Made by a program: the position numbers and the translations under genes. From contig CM070711.1 in the NCBI GenBank assembly GCA_036346275.1, forward strand, positions 46,811,435 through 46,875,434: a stretch of DNA of 64,000 nucleotides, given 5' to 3'. This document shows, piece by piece, positions 24,500-37,581 of this stretch. Position 1 is the stretch's first letter, and each line of letters begins with the position of its first letter. The stretch is from Otatea glauca (taxonomy: Eukaryota > Streptophyta > Magnoliopsida > Poales > Poaceae). The notes under the pieces were generated by a model that was not told where the DNA came from, ran no database searches, and worked only from the letters and a program-made list of their open reading frames with translations.

Positions 24500-25110
24500 T
24501 CTCCGTCATATGACGAGAACAACCGAGTCAACAATCCAAACATCGCCCTTCCCATCCGACGAACCTCGATCAAGACACAAGAGAGAAAGATGACTCAAGA
24601 TCGGGATAGAGTGAAGACTTAGGAACCCAATATCTTGAACCATACGACACCTCAGAGTACCAGCCACATAAGAAGACTGGACTCGAGTGTCTCTCTGACG
24701 CTCAACTCTCACACGATCAGGAGCAACTCTGGTAGATAATCTAGGAGTCAAAACTGGGTTGGCACGCCGTGGTGCAAAAGCCGGACCATCCCAGTAAGGC
24801 TGCCTGGATCTCCTACCGGAAAACACCTCATGCCGCTGATATCTACCTCGATGGGAAAAACGAGGAATATCAAGAGGACGGCGGAAAGACTGACTACGAA
24901 CAGCTCCAGGACTAAAACTCGAAGAACTAGCATGAAAACCAAGTCCTGGACGCTGCCCAAAAATAGGCGACTCTCTAACCTGTCTAGAAGCAGTGTGTGT
25001 CTTAGGAGCACTCAAAGTCTGGGGATGACCCTGAATACCCCTAAGAGCAGCAACACGCTCACGCCGAGTGATCTTGGCGTGCTCAAGAAGAAATCTACGA
25101 GGTGACCATC
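24500..25110 (-). pseudogene. Protease start and Arg/Ser-rich linker of the Sirevirus-like element
   Basis: An open frame at 24506-25015 codes a Ser/Arg-rich linker and ends in DVWIVDS, the beginning of the aspartic protease active site (WIVDSG in working elements). The next codons shift frame, so the protease is interrupted immediately after its catalytic Asp. Confidence 0.65.
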
Positions 25111-25379
25111 CTTCTTACTGAAGGTGCATGTGTACTTCGCCTTACTAGAGGCGCAAATAGGAGTAACACCCAGTCGTCAAGTCCTATGGACAACTCCAAT
25201 GACCTAAACACGGTGGTACTCACTGGGGAGCTACCACAAACTCACCACTCTTGGAGCCGCACAATGGTGGGAGGATGCGCCGAGCGTGCTCCAAGGATCA
25301 AATCCTAGACCTTAATTGAATCTACTAATCTTGGATTGGTCTAGAATAAGATTGAGCTTCTTCTTGCCTCCAACAAACT

Positions 25380-26280
25380 TCTCAAGAGTGCTCATAAGAT
25401 ACTGGCAATCTCGAAAGAAAGAAGCACAAGAAGAACAGGGGGAAGGAGAGGAAGAAGAATAACCAAAAAGAGAAAGAGAAGATCTCTCAAAGACGTGCTT
25501 TTGTTCCCTAGCACGGCTGCCTCAATCTTGAGGGCCTCACAAGAAACGCAAGGAGCATCTCTAATCCTAAGGGTTTGGTCTTTTAACTTCTTCCTAAGCT
25601 CGACATAGATTTGATCCACATTATCCTTAACCCCAACACAGCAAGCAACCAGTTTTTGACTTAACTAGTAAGTCCTTAGCAAGTTGATCACACTTGACAT
25701 TCAAAGTATCATTGTCAAGTTTTAGTTGCCTACAGCCCTCACATGAGCTGACTAGGTCCTTAGAAGCATGCAATTCAAGTTCATCATTTCTAACAGAAAA
25801 CTTTCTAAGGTGTTCGCTCATGGCATCAATTTCGGCAAGCAATTTAGGGCAATTAGCACATGATGGAGTGGAGTGAGCATGAAGAAAACTAGCCTCAACA
25901 GGAATAGCATCAACAAAACTAGTGCTAGCATTCTTCAACCTAAGACCATCAAGTTCAGCAAGCACACTATCATGTATGGTCCTTAGGTTCTCCAACTCCA
26001 CAAGAATAACATCACACAAAGAGCAATCATCGCTGACTCGGGAGGAGAAGATCTAAGTGAAGCTAACTCCGAGTCAAGGTACCTACTTCCTTCTCAAGCT
26101 CCGTACACCTAGCTCTAGCTCTAGCATGAAATTTTCCTAATTTGCGTAAAGCTTCGCTGAGCTGGTCATAGGAGGGTACCTCATCCGAGTCATTGAGAGC
26201 TCGAGTCGCCGATGTCGCTGGTGTCGCCATGAAGCACATGCCGAGAAGTCGTCGCGCCCTTCTTCTCTTGCGGATCATCC
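25380..26280 (-). pseudogene. Coiled-coil region of the Sirevirus-like polyprotein
   Basis: Open pieces 25627-26019 and 26063-26278 code long charged heptad-like helices: SYDQLSEALRKLGKF, ARARCTELEKEVGTL, ELENLRTIHDSVLAELDGL and LDNDTLNVKCDQL. Two CxxC-like pairs (CANC, CEGC) recur, as in grass copia polyproteins of this lineage. The region probably supports gag assembly or protein interaction; no enzymatic role is visible. Confidence 0.65.
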
Positions 26281-27308
26281 TCGCCCTCGTCGCTCTATGT
26301 CTCCGTGTCGGAGACGTTGGTGGAAGAGCTTCTTGTTCTTGGAGAAGTTGCGGTACTTCTTCTCGTGTGCCGGTTCACGAACTGGAGGCTTTTTGTTGCG
26401 GTTCTTGTCGGTGTAGTCGTTTTGCCCGAACCGCCAACGCCGTTCTTGCCCTTCTCCAGCTTGGGATAGTTCGCCCAATGTGGTTGGGGCCACCACACTC
26501 AAGCGGTGATCATGCCACCTCTCTTCCTCTCTCTTACCCTCTTGTATGCATGAGAAAACTTATGAGCGAGAAGAGCAAGCTCATTTTCTGGAAAATTTTT
26601 CCAGCTTGGTCATCGCTAGCTCGCAAAGGCGGAAGAGAGAAACCAATAGAAGGATCAAGAAGAAGATCCAATGGGATCGGTGACCAGAGCCATCGATCGA
26701 GATTTCGTCTTCCGAGAGACGACATCGATCTCATGAGTCTTGAGGCGGAATAAAGCCCGCCAAGAGTCAGAGTCGATAAGTCGGTGGTGTTCTTGATGGT
26801 GGTCACCTTCATCTCCCAAACCCGAAGGTTGAGTGCGGTCAAGAAATGCCGAGCATTGTCCGAGTCAGGGTATATGCAACCAACTGCTCGGAGGTCGCTC
26901 AAAATCTTTGTAAACCGACCAAAACACTCGTCGAGACTGGTGTTGATCAAATTTGTTGTACTCGCGCTTGAACTGGTCCTGCCTCACAGTCTTGATTTGA
27001 GTAGAGCCCTCATGGTAAGCATCGAGGGTTACCCAAATCTCATGAGTGGCGCGAAGGTGAGAAATCCTATCATACTCACCGCGGCTAAGACCCTGTATGA
27101 GAATGTTCCTTGCCTTAGCATTCGCCTCAACATCAACCATATTGATGGCCGTGACATTTTCATCAGCAGAAACCTCATACGGGAGTTTCACCTTCTGCCA
27201 TATCAAGTAACCCTGAGCAATGATGTATGACTCCATCCGGGACTTCCAAAAAGGAAAATCAACTCCATTAAAGATAGGAGGCTTGGTGGAATATTTGTCC
27301 GTCGCCAT
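26281..27308 (-). pseudogene. gag remnant of the Sirevirus-like element
   Basis: Starts MATDKYSTKPPIFNGVDFPF at 27308, 42 bases from the primer site, with the copia gag (UBN2-type) string FWKSRMESYI and AKARNILIQGLSRGEYDRI. It continues in a second frame at 26534-26950 (FGRFTKILSDLRAVG, KVTTIKNTTDLSTLTL) and a Lys/Arg-rich tail at 26275-26500. A frameshift at about 26890 breaks the capsid region, and I could not find an intact CCHC knuckle. Confidence 0.82.
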
Positions 27309-27349
27309 GGCTCTTGAGACCGGTCAAGATCTATGGAAGAGCAAAACCG

Positions 27350-27361
27350 GCTCTGATACCA
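27350..27361 (-). promoter_or_regulatory. Primer binding site (initiator Met tRNA) of the Sirevirus-like element
   Basis: On the minus strand TGGTATCAGAGC lies two bases inside the 5' LTR end, a perfect 12-base match to the usual plant copia primer site. Confidence 0.93.
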
Positions 27362-27363
27362 AT

Positions 27364-28989
27364 TGAAGGATCGAGATAGCGAACAGAGGGGGGTGAATGG
27401 TCGCAAATAAAATTTCCCACAAAATACTCCAACAAAAACCTCGACAAGATCGCTCAAAGGAAATCGTGAAAAACCTGAAAAACTAGATAACTATGTGTAC
27501 CCCAAGCTTGCATGGATAAGTACCATAAAATATGTGGGGAGTTTTGAGTCACAATACTGGTTGTCTAGTGTCCAAGATAAAGAGGAATCAATTCAAACTC
27601 TTGCTTTTAGAAAGGACAACAATTCAAATCATAAAAGTCACTTTCAGAAAAGCAAAAGCAGAATTTTCAGAACTTGTCCTCAATTTGCACAGGAGGTTGG
27701 TGGGTTTCTTCAGCTCACAAAATTTTGAGACTTTTTATTCCTATGAGCATCAGAGTCGTGAAGATCTCCACCAAATTTCTCCTCAAAAAGCCTTACAGAA
27801 AAAACAGGAAAAATCTAAGAACACAGTCTGGTCAAGAACTTCGAGCAGAAAGTTTGGGGCTCGGTTTTCACCTCATGGCGCCCAAAAGGTGCAACAAGTG
27901 AACTCCAACATTTTTCTGCAAGTGGATATCAGAGTCCCGCACCTCCTCCAACAAGAATCACTTGAAAAAGATTTTTCTAGATTTTTATAGAAATCAAGCA
28001 CTGACTGCTGCGCGAAGAACATGTTCTGAACAAAGTTGGAACTTGAAAGAAAAGATGTTCTCTACTCAATCCAAGAGTGCAAAAGAGATGTAAAACCATA
28101 TGAACACACTCAAAACATCCAAGATCAGCAGCATTTAGAAGGAGGGAAGGCAAATCCAAATTACATAAAAGTAAATTGCGAGAATGTAATTGCGGGAAAG
28201 TAAATGCTGAATTTAAATTGCGTAAAGTAAAGACATAATGTAAATGCGCAAAATAAATTCAGAGGTGGATGGATAAAACTTTCATTTCTTGAAGGAGAGG
28301 TTACAAAGCCTCACTTTCATGTGGGCAAAGCTCAAAGGAGCATTCACAAACCTCAAAACCTTCAAGGGAAGGAGGCTACCCCTCCACCCCTATTTATACT
28401 ACTCTTGGGCCACCTACCACCCTTGGATGAGTTCCTCAACCCTAGAGCACTCATCTAAGGGCTAGGATTAACCCACACACACAGCCATGCAAGGGCTAAC
28501 CCAAAACCCACACACATACCGGGTTTTCTTGCACGGTTTTCAAAGCATACTACCTAGACCCGCTAACCTATCAACTAGACCTCAATCCGACGGCCCTCAT
28601 TGATCCACGCGGCATCTAGCTAGCATCATCTCCTTTCCTTGTCTTCTTGACTTGCCCGACTCCGCCTCCGATCATCTTCCGCGATCTCCCAACCGTCTGA
28701 CCTCCGACGCCTCGCCTAGTCCCGGTCATCCTCCGCCTCACCATGACCTAGCACCGTCGCCCTGCAACCATCAAAGACAAGGAAACACATCACATAGCAA
28801 TGCCCACAATGATATGCAATAAACCATCCAACTCATCACTATCGCGCCCATATGGCCGGTACTGCCACTCCTGGCAGAGACAACTCAAAATGCTTCATTT
28901 TGAAAATCAAACTCAAACTTGAGCACACCTTGCTCAAATAAAGTCAAATACTCATCACAAACATGGATGGACCTCCACATGGTCCTTCA
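27364..28989 (-). repeat. 5' LTR of the Sirevirus-like element
   Basis: The minus-strand TATAAATA at 28391-28398 lies mid-LTR. High identity to the other LTR implies a relatively recent insertion, younger than the CACTA-2 element it sits in. Confidence 0.93.
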
Positions 28990-29953
28990 GAAACCGTCCG
29001 TGGACAAACCAAGACGGACACTCCTAGGGTCGCTTGTAAATGAAGGATCGAATCGGTCCAATGCCTGCCATGCCTCGCCATCAGACGGATGCACCATCAT
29101 ATCCGGGTCTTGGTCCTCACGTTTACCTTCTTTGTGCCACCGCATTTGTTTCGCTGTTTCTTTTGACATGTAGAGCCGTTTAAGCCTATCCGTGATCGGC
29201 ATGTTCAAAGTCGCTTAGTCGCGACCTTTGTAGTCACCGATACCCTTCCTCATCTACCACCTCAACGAATCTACACTTACCGCAATGCATACAATGGGTA
29301 TCCTTGTCATGATCCTTCCGAACAAAGATGCAATTATTCTCGCACACATCAATCTTCCGTAATTCATCCCGAGGCCGCCATCAACTTTTTCGATTGGTAC
29401 AAATCCTTTGGCATCTTGTGGTTAGGCGGAAGGACATCATTCATAAGTTCAAGCAAAGCGTTGAAGCATTTGTTCAAAAGTTGAACTTCGACTTCATCGA
29501 CATAAGCCGTAACCGCTTGCGTGACGGTCACATTGGTCAAGTCATGCGACTTCTCGTCCGAGGCGCCAAGTAGCCTATAGAATTCCTTAACCTCCTCCAC
29601 CGTGACCCTCCCCGGAGTTAAATTCACCCCCGCAAGATCATCCAAAGATCTCTTCCATTCGGTCGTGATCCTCCCCATGGTCCAAAGATCTCTTCCATCT
29701 CAATGGCTCGCCTCGGCCTCTCCATGACGGTGTCACACCAAATAGTTAGGCATGAACCCGTTTTTGCAAATGTGATATCGCACTATATCCTTGTCTGTAG
29801 TAGCTGTTATTCTTGCAGAGGGTACACGGGCAATACACATATTCACTCCTCCAATAATGCTTGCTTCAAGAAAGCATCCGTGATCCCCTCATTCCCTTGA
29901 GTGCCCCCATCACTCCTCCATCCGTCATACATCGCCCTTCGATCGTCACCCAT
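28990..29953 (-). pseudogene. TNP2 transposase of CACTA-2, N-terminal third
   Basis: Starts MGDDRRAMYDGW at 29953. The Transpos_assoc-type zinc-binding block follows in shifted frames: YCPCTLCKNN near 29840 and CKNGFMPNY near 29760. The 29364-29678 frame gives LLNKCFNALLELMNDVLPPN and KMPKDLYQSKKL. The 28987-29208 frame gives KQMRWHKEGKR, HPSDGEAWQALDRFDPSF and DPRSVRLGLSTDGF. That last string is cut by the copia insertion and resumes as FTPFSTSA at 17963. At least three frameshifts make it a pseudogene regardless of the insertion. Confidence 0.88.
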
Positions 29954-30289
29954 TATCAAAGCTAAACAAATGAAACGATGTCAACGCATTTAACCGTGGC
30001 TTAGGTGACAAAGAAAACCCTATTAGGAAAGATGTGTTCTAAACCCACCCAAGAATGGAGGCTATTGCATGCGACACTGTGACGTGCGCTACGAATCGAA
30101 CGAATTTCGCAAGATAACCCCGCCGTTCTCCAAGCGCATGCCCGATGCTTTGTGCGTTGGAGAACAACAGGTTATGCGGCCGAAATCACATTCGATCGCC
30201 GCACGCCACGTGCCCTATGCAATAACCAACATTCTCGGGCCGTCCAAAATACGCCGATACAATTCAAACCGCGCACCTCACAAGCAAAT

Positions 30290-31025
30290 GTGAGATGCGC
30301 CGTTCGAACGGTGACGCCTAGGCTCTCTCTCGTTCGACACAAACCATAAACTCTAACGTTATATACAACGGCAGAGAAAATAAAAATATATATATCATAT
30401 GCAAATAATATAAAATGAGATGAAATAACTTCAAACGAATATAAAAAGAGATGAAATATACCTTCTCCAACGCCGGAGGGGGCATCGCGGAGGGTCCGGG
30501 GAGGGCGGGGTAGCGCCAGCGACGGCGGGCCGGTCGGCGATGGCGCGGCGATGGCGCGGCAGCGGGTGGGGTGGGGTGCCAACGCCAGGCGGGCGGCGGG
30601 CGGGCGGCGGCGCGCGCGGCGAGCGCGGGCGACGAAGCGGGCGATGACGCGGGGGAGCGGCCGGCGGCGCGCAGCGGGCGGCGGGCGACGGCGCGGTGGC
30701 GGCAAGCGGGGCGCGCCGGCGGCCGGGCGGCGCCTCGGCGGCCGAGTGGGGCTGCGGCGCGGCGGAGGGCGCCGAGCGGGCGGCGGGTGGCGCGCAGGGC
30801 GGCGGCGGCGGCGGGCGATCTCGTGGCCGAGCGGGACGGTGGCGCGGCAGAGGACGGCGGCGGCGGCGAGGCGGCGCGGCGGGCGGCGCGCGCGAGTCGG
30901 GCGGCGCGTGGCGCGTGGGGATGGGGGGGCAGCCGCGCGCGGGCCAGGTGGCGGGCGGGCGGGCGCGGGTTGGTGGGGCGGGGTGCGGAGCGGCGGCGGG
31001 GCGGGGGGGAGAGCAATAAGACAGA
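30290..31025 (-). other. GC-rich 5' leader of CACTA-2
   Basis: Between the right subterminal array and the TNP2 start lies about 0.7 kb, of which 30480-31010 is an extreme GC-rich stretch made of GGCGGCGGGC-like words. Open frames up to 301 codons exist on both strands but give only Ala/Arg/Pro/Gly strings. I interpret it as promoter and 5' untranslated leader. Confidence 0.55.
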
Positions 31026-31039
31026 GAGAAGCCCGCTTT

Positions 31040-31317
31040 TCAATTCGGGTTAAATTCGTGGGTAATTTGTGGCCCACGAATTTAAATGAGTAAATTCGTG
31101 GGTGTAATCTGGCCCACGAATTTAAATAAACAAATTCGTGGGTATATTTTGGCCCACGAATTTAAATAAATAAATTCGTGGGTGTTATTGTGGCCCACGA
31201 ATTTAATTAAAAATGTGGGTTTTATATAAACCGACGAATTTAAATAAATAAATTCGTGGGTTTTTTTGGCCCACGAATTTAAAAAAACCCACGAATGTTT
31301 CTCTGTTTCTTGTAGTG
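31040..31317. repeat. Right subterminal array of CACTA-2
   Basis: Six to seven units of TAAATTCGTGGG with complementary partners CCCACGAATTTA precede the inverted terminus. Confidence 0.9.
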
Positions 31318-33345
31318 TATATTTACAAGATTTATAGATTGAGAAGACCCCAAAAAGATTTTTGAAGAGATTTGAAAAGACTTGATTGCAGCTATTATAG
31401 ATCACAATTATCTAGAGATAACGATGGTATCACTGATAATTTAGCATGCCTGAAGGGAGATTGAGAGATAACACCCGATTTCTTGGACATTGTTAGTAAG
31501 TACCTGAGTTACTAAGTGATAGATAGTTCTCAAGATCTGGATTTCAGGACGATACCAAGTAGATTTCGGATAAGGAATAAACATTGAGATCTTGATTTTA
31601 GAATGTTAGTAGAAACATGAGTTAGTTAGATCTCACAAAGATAAATTTGATGATAGATCGATATTAGAGTTAGATCGATACTTTTTTATTTGATGATTCA
31701 TGGGCATAATGATCGATTTGATGATTCATAGACATAGTTACGGACTTGAGGATTCATAAACATAAGAATCGATTTAATGATCGATAGTAGATCGATGATA
31801 TAACGATAAATAGGAGCTCACACTTGCATAGCTTCGAAGAGATAGACCAAGATTAAAAATCATGATTAAGTTGATATGAGAAGAATGAAGAGCATTATTC
31901 ATGATACAAGGATGATATTCGTCTTGTAATGAGATGCACTTGATAATTAGAGTACACTAGTGAGATTCACATTCTTTTATGAGAGTAGATGTAAATAGGA
32001 GGATAACATAGATCCGCAATGATTTATGCGATGAGAATGATTTAACTTGGGGAAAGGTATGCGATACGTAGGGGTGATTGAGATGGAAGTTAGGATGCAT
32101 AATAACTAGAATGATCTAGAGAAAGGCAGAAAATTCACCTCAGAGAGAGTGTACAAGTATGATGATAAATTTGGACAACTATACGATTGTTGATGAGATC
32201 ACTTTGAAGATATATTACATATGCAACTTTGAGAACGAAGGTGTTTGATTCAAATTGATCATTCGTGTCATGAGCAAATTTTGAAAAGGTTACAGAATTT
32301 GGAAGCATAGGTGAAAATAATAATAGAGATAGCGAATCAAAAGACAAGAGAAAGTTTTGATTTGAAACAGAAGTAGGGAAGAGTTAACATACACAATATA
32401 CACTTTTCTTTTTAAACAAATTATAGGTAACTCTAAATATTTTTATTAAAATACTTGGGCACAAGCTGCACACACACCATCTTAATGGGATAGCATTTGT
32501 TACAACTTGGGCCTGGTAACAAAATATTCAAATATTGCTTTGGAAAGATGTTAAAACAGTAAAACTGTGATGCTAAAGGTTTTGTCCAGCTGGTTTCTAG
32601 AATTTGTAGGTACTGCTACAGAGATAATAAAATTGCAAAGAATTTTGGGTAGCTTTCTGGAACAGCTATGCACCAATGGTAAAATTTAGAAATTTGTTCA
32701 CTCCCAGGTTTACCTACAAAATTGAAGAAGCGGGGTTCTGTCCAGAATGGTTGTCCTGCGTGCACTACCCCCCTTTTAAGGTTCTAACTCTCGTTCCTTA
32801 GGTCGGAATTTCACGAAATCCTACGAGCTTAGTCTTGACCCAGTATTGACCCATTCTAGAATTTTAGTGAAATTTTTCTATGTTTCTAAGTCAAACAATC
32901 AACAGCCTAATTTCCTTAACCTTATATCTACTTGCGGCCTATCTAAACTTTGAAACAAGGTAAGTTATATAACAAACATTTTGCCTCCAAAGGAGATGGT
33001 GTAGAGTAAGGTGAGGTTAGAGAGCTTCTTGCTGGTCCTATTGTATTTTAGAGTTCAACAATTAGCATTCATAACTTTCAAACTTGGTTTTGATCAATTT
33101 GAATGGCATGAGAAGTAGAGCAAAGTATCATGTTGTTGTTTTCCAGAAAACCAATTTTTGAAATTTGAGATGAGCTCAAAATCTTTTTGAATGGTAGGAT
33201 GAGAAGGAAAACCTATGGAAGAGATAAGAATAGCATTCTAAATTTTCTCAAATAGCCTTTTATACCCAAAATTAAATTTTTGAGAGAAATCTTTGTCCTT
33301 AACTAACGACCATGCTAACTAAGGCTTTTCTCTACAGTCGTATGG
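31318..33345 (-). other. Internal region of the Gypsy-like element, no gene found
   Basis: About 2 kb of AT-rich DNA between the CACTA-2 insertion and the primer site. The longest open pieces are below 75 codons and show no gag, protease or polymerase motif. The element is therefore non-autonomous or truncated before its genes. Confidence 0.55.
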
Positions 33346-33357
33346 GCTCTGATACCA
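33346..33357 (-). promoter_or_regulatory. Primer binding site (initiator Met tRNA) of the Gypsy-like element
   Basis: Minus strand TGGTATCAGAGC, separated by five bases from the LTR end CACA at 33363. It fixes the orientation of the element and the inner LTR border. Confidence 0.85.
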
Positions 33358-36300
33358 CCTCTTGTGGGCACCCAAAAATACGAATCGATCCTCGCTCGTG
33401 CGTTGGACTCAGAGGTGATACCCATACTCCACTTAAGTGTATGTTTACTGTCACCTAAAAGTCCCGTGAACGGAGTATTAACCAGATGGCCCTCACTCAA
33501 GCAAATATGAGCCACCTAGTTGCACCTTACACATTTACGCAACCAAGGGAGTTTCGATTCCATTCCGAACAACCATACCGGGATTGAAAGCAACTCATCC
33601 AAGCATAGTACTCGCCGTCCATCTCAGAACCTTGGTATCGCCACACTCACCAAGGGGAGAGCGAGCAATAGTCAAAGAACGACGATCGCTCGAGTTTATG
33701 CATTAGATGGTTGAAAACAATTCCAGGTACCCGGATATGTGTCTAGTGCTAGTTCCCAAGATCAACGCCTAGCACCCACATATCCCGCATTCGAGATGTA
33801 TCGCAACACATACACACAAGACTAAGTAGTTAGCATAGCATAAACTTAAACTAGAAACTAATACAACTACTTAATATTACAAGTAGTGGCCGACCGGCCA
33901 AATATTACATGCCAAAAGTAAATTGCAGCGGAGAACAAACATATACCAAAATGAGGACAGCGGTATGCCCATCCATCAACATAATCGTCGAACCCCGGAG
34001 TTAAGTACGTGTCGTCGGGACATTCTTCCATGCCGTCATCTATATTGTTTAGATTAAGCAACCGTGAGTACACGTATGTACTCGCAAGGATTTAGTGTAT
34101 GGAAATATTGTAAATGCATGGCTAGAACAAAGATAACAAGCTTCTACACTAGTCTCATTTTGAGCATAAAGCAGATTTTGTTTAACAAGTGAATGTTGCA
34201 TAAAACGGTAACGAAATTGTAAAGAGCATTTAATAAGTAGCTAATAACAGTAAGTACAGTTCATATCCATCATTCCACAGCCCTCCTTGGCTGCAAATAG
34301 CGAGTAAAAACAGCCATCCTTGGCTCCTAAAGTTTTCCATACCAACCCAACACCGTTTCCAAACGTTTTGGCAAAACAAAGACTATACTTGACATTATTT
34401 TCCCAAGTTGCTCATGACCGCGAGCACGGCTAATTAATTAGATTTTAATCTCTGCAGAGAGTGTATACTTTACCCACATGACACATTCTAGCAATCATGT
34501 CAAGCATGTCACGCGGTACTTCCCGTACCTGTTTTGCTAGACTATGACTAAACCGTTCAAATAGCTAAAGCTTAGCCTTACACCAGCGACAGTGATGTTA
34601 AACCCTTGACATAGTTCCAGAGATCCTAAACCGATGGTGCCCCATCGCGAACTGTCCCCATGGCAAGGCATGCACCATTGTATTGGAATGCTTGGGCCCC
34701 AACACCTCGGTGAAGGGAGCACCTAGAACGACTCCAGTCCATCGGATCGTCCATACTACTTCGGCCTACCAAAATGCAAGGCTAAACTCTAACTAATCTA
34801 GTGAGTTTAGGCTATCCCATACTAGCACATGCGGTTGCACCAAAACACTTAGGCGATAGCATCAAGTTCGGTCCTTAATTGACCCAGGCGAGAATCTTCC
34901 CCTAACTACGCGTGAGGTCCTTTTCACGCCTCAAGTTAAGTAATAACTCGCCCACATCTAAATCATAAGTTTGAGTTGGATTTATATCAAATTAAGTGGA
35001 AACCATACCGTGGTTCCATACATTTAAACGAAGTTTGCTCAAAGTAGTTGAAATGTGTCCCATCATTTAAAAGTCGTTCTAGTGAGCAAGTCTAAGCAAG
35101 TACATAAGTTATTTCGCAAGTATTAACCAATTTACATTAAGTAATGTCTACACCAATACTAGGTTACAATGGCAAGTAATCAATTGACAAGGTAAAGGAA
35201 ATGCATACAATTGGGGTTAGCTACCATCACCCACATCATAGCAATTTTAAAACATACACGCATGCATACAGTTTGATAAAACAACATAAATTTGCAATTA
35301 TGGGATCAAAATGATCAAAGGAGGGTGCTTGCATGGTTGCTCTTCTTCGGGAATATTATCCGGATCGTAGTCGACGTCGTTAAAGACCGAATCCGAATTA
35401 TCGTCGTCTATGCGTTGAATAATAAAAACCGAGACAAAAGCAAATAACACCGTATAAAAAGGGGCAAAAAGAAATCAGATGTAAATACCAAATTAAAACT
35501 TACCAAGAAGAATATGGTGATTTTGAGTTCTTGATTTATCACTTTCATAATGATTTCATTAGCACTTTGCTTATGTGAGGCTTTTTGTTGAATGTGTTAC
35601 TTTCATCCTCTATTATAAGAAGCTAAAGTTATAATCATAGCTAAGGCTATTTACGAATTCAAGAGGCTAAAATTATGTATCTTTGCAGGTATAACTTCAA
35701 ATTCTAGATGCTAAAATTATTTGGATTAATAAAAGTAACATTTGTTGAAAGGGTTTCGCTTGATTAGTATTTAGTTTCAAGTGTTCATGCATGGGAATGA
35801 TTCCTACATGATGGATCATAAATTTTAGGTTATTTGCTCATACTACTTGGTTATGCGATGATTTCTCGCATTGCCGATGATTTGGTTTTAGTATTCCGAT
35901 TTCTTTCTTCCATACAAGTGACTTTCACAATGTTATCATTTATGATTTTTGCTCTAGCAAGTTTTATATGATAATTAAGTTGAAATTAAATTTTTTTTCC
36001 ATATTTTAGTTTTCCATATACTGGTTTACAATTCTGGATCGATTGCCCCAAAATTTAGGTTTAGCCGAGTTGTTTTTCAAGCTGCTGAAAGTGCTTAAGT
36101 GTTATAGTCTTAGTGCAGTTTGTAGTCTTTGAAGGGTTTTGCTTTAGTAGGATTCAGATGCAAAGAAAGTTATAATTAAGATATTTTTTGCAGAATATGA
36201 TAAACTATTTTCCTTTAAATTTGCATTTGGACGAGATACTTTACGGATTGCCAAAAAGGCTTAAGCATTATAGTTTTGGCGCAGTTTGTGATCTTTCTTG

Positions 36301-37037
36301 GTGTTTACAGAGACAAGTTTTATATGCTACGCACATTATAAATGAAATATTTTTCCATATTATGGGAGCATATATACTATAGGACACAACTGAGTTATTC
36401 TTTCATTATTTTTCATTTATACAAGATATTTTATGGTTCACCGAAAAAGCTTAAATGATTATGCCGATCGCGCGGTTATGGTCCAGTTTTGTTTCTTCGA
36501 TTGCGACTGCACTTATGGGATAATCTAACCATTTCTTAGGCATAAGTAGGGGATATCCCTAAAAGTGTTTTAAAGTTATTTCCGCAATATTTTGCATTTA
36601 TTTAAGATGTTTTTCATGTATATGATCATTAGGGCTTAATATGGCCTAACTCAAAATTATTCCAAATGATGTTATTTTTTAAAAGAAAGCTAGTATATGT
36701 GATTTTAAGGTTATAGAATTTGATTTTGTTGAATTTGATGTTCGTTTGCGAGAGTTATGAATATTTGATCATTTTGTCGATTGAATGTTTGAGCAACTAG
36801 CAAATAGATTAAACTAAAGTAAAGTTTAAATATTTTTACTATTCATAATCTGTGCAATCCCAGGAATTCATAAAAATTGGTTTCATCTAATTTTGAGCTC
36901 ACTTGATCAATGTTTTAGCCCTTTGAAACTTGCATGATAGTAAGAGTTTAAACTAACAATCTTTCATTCAGAATACATTCAAATTTAAATATTTTTGCAG
37001 AAATATAATTCATAGGGTTTCAATGACTTATGGTATT

Positions 37038-37581
37038 TGTGGAATATAAGAACCCGGGTACCCTCATGACAGGCCCAAGAGGGAGGCCCAGAAGATACTC
37101 CCCATGTCAGGCCCCGCTGCCGTGCGCAAGGGGACATATCCTAAAGGAAGTTGAACTTATGTTTAGATATGATAGATACGGTTGTAATCCGAATCGTTAA
37201 TAGGGTAGATAAAGATGTAAACTCTATCCTATTAACCAACTAGAATCTTGTAACCGATCGGAATCTCCAAACCGATCATGACTCTGTAAGCCGCCCCACC
37301 CCCGCTATATAAGGGAGAGGGCGGGCAACAACATAGGCATCGGATCATCCAAGCCTAGAACAATCAGGTCATAGAGGATAACACATCTCATATCACCCAG
37401 AGCCTATTGCACTTTGAGCAACCCCAGATCCAAGAGGGTAGCATAATTTCAGCACACAGGATTAGGGTATTATCTCCTCCGCGAGAGCCTGAACCTGTCT
37501 AAAATCCCTGTCTTGTGTGACCATCGAGTTTGAGATCCAGCGCCTACCCCATAAATTCATTGCCGACTACAAAAGTCGACA
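37038..37581 (+). repeat. Left LTR of the minisatellite LTR element
   Basis: Starts TGTGGAATATAAG, ends AAAGTCGACA. A CTATATAAGGG box near 37314 is a good core promoter candidate. Confidence 0.9.

Larger units (their letters stand above)
17964..28989 (-). mobile_element. Sirevirus-like Ty1/copia retrotransposon, defective, inside TNP2
   Basis: LTRs 17964-19597 and 27364-28989 begin TGAAGGA and end TCCTTCA, flanked by the 5-bp duplication GAAAC (17959-17963, 28990-28994). On the minus strand the order is LTR, primer site (27350-27361), gag (start 27308), coiled-coil region, protease, integrase, reverse transcriptase, RNase H, a 1.95 kb non-coding region, polypurine tract (19598-19608), LTR. 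LTRs of 1.6 kb, a long coiled-coil region after gag and a spacer before the 3' LTR fit the Maximus/Sirevirus lineage. Stops and frameshifts break every domain. Confidence 0.93.
9979..31317 (-). mobile_element. CACTA-2, complete ends, transposase genes on minus strand
   Basis: Termini are CACTACAAGAAACA at 9979 and TGTTTCTTGTAGTG ending at 31317, a 14-base perfect inverted repeat. The 3-bp duplication TAT flanks it (9976-9978, 31318-31320). Both ends carry AAATTCGTGGG/CCCACGAATTT arrays. Transcription is leftward: TNP2 transposase (right) then a TNPA-like gene (left), the usual grass CACTA order. An 11 kb Sirevirus interrupts TNP2. Without that insertion the element is about 10.3 kb. Confidence 0.92.

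Noticed and set aside
30551..31093. Long plus-strand frame, and a 301-codon minus-strand frame over the same bases
   Set aside because: Both follow from extreme GC content with few stops; no conserved motif and placed in the leader of CACTA-2.
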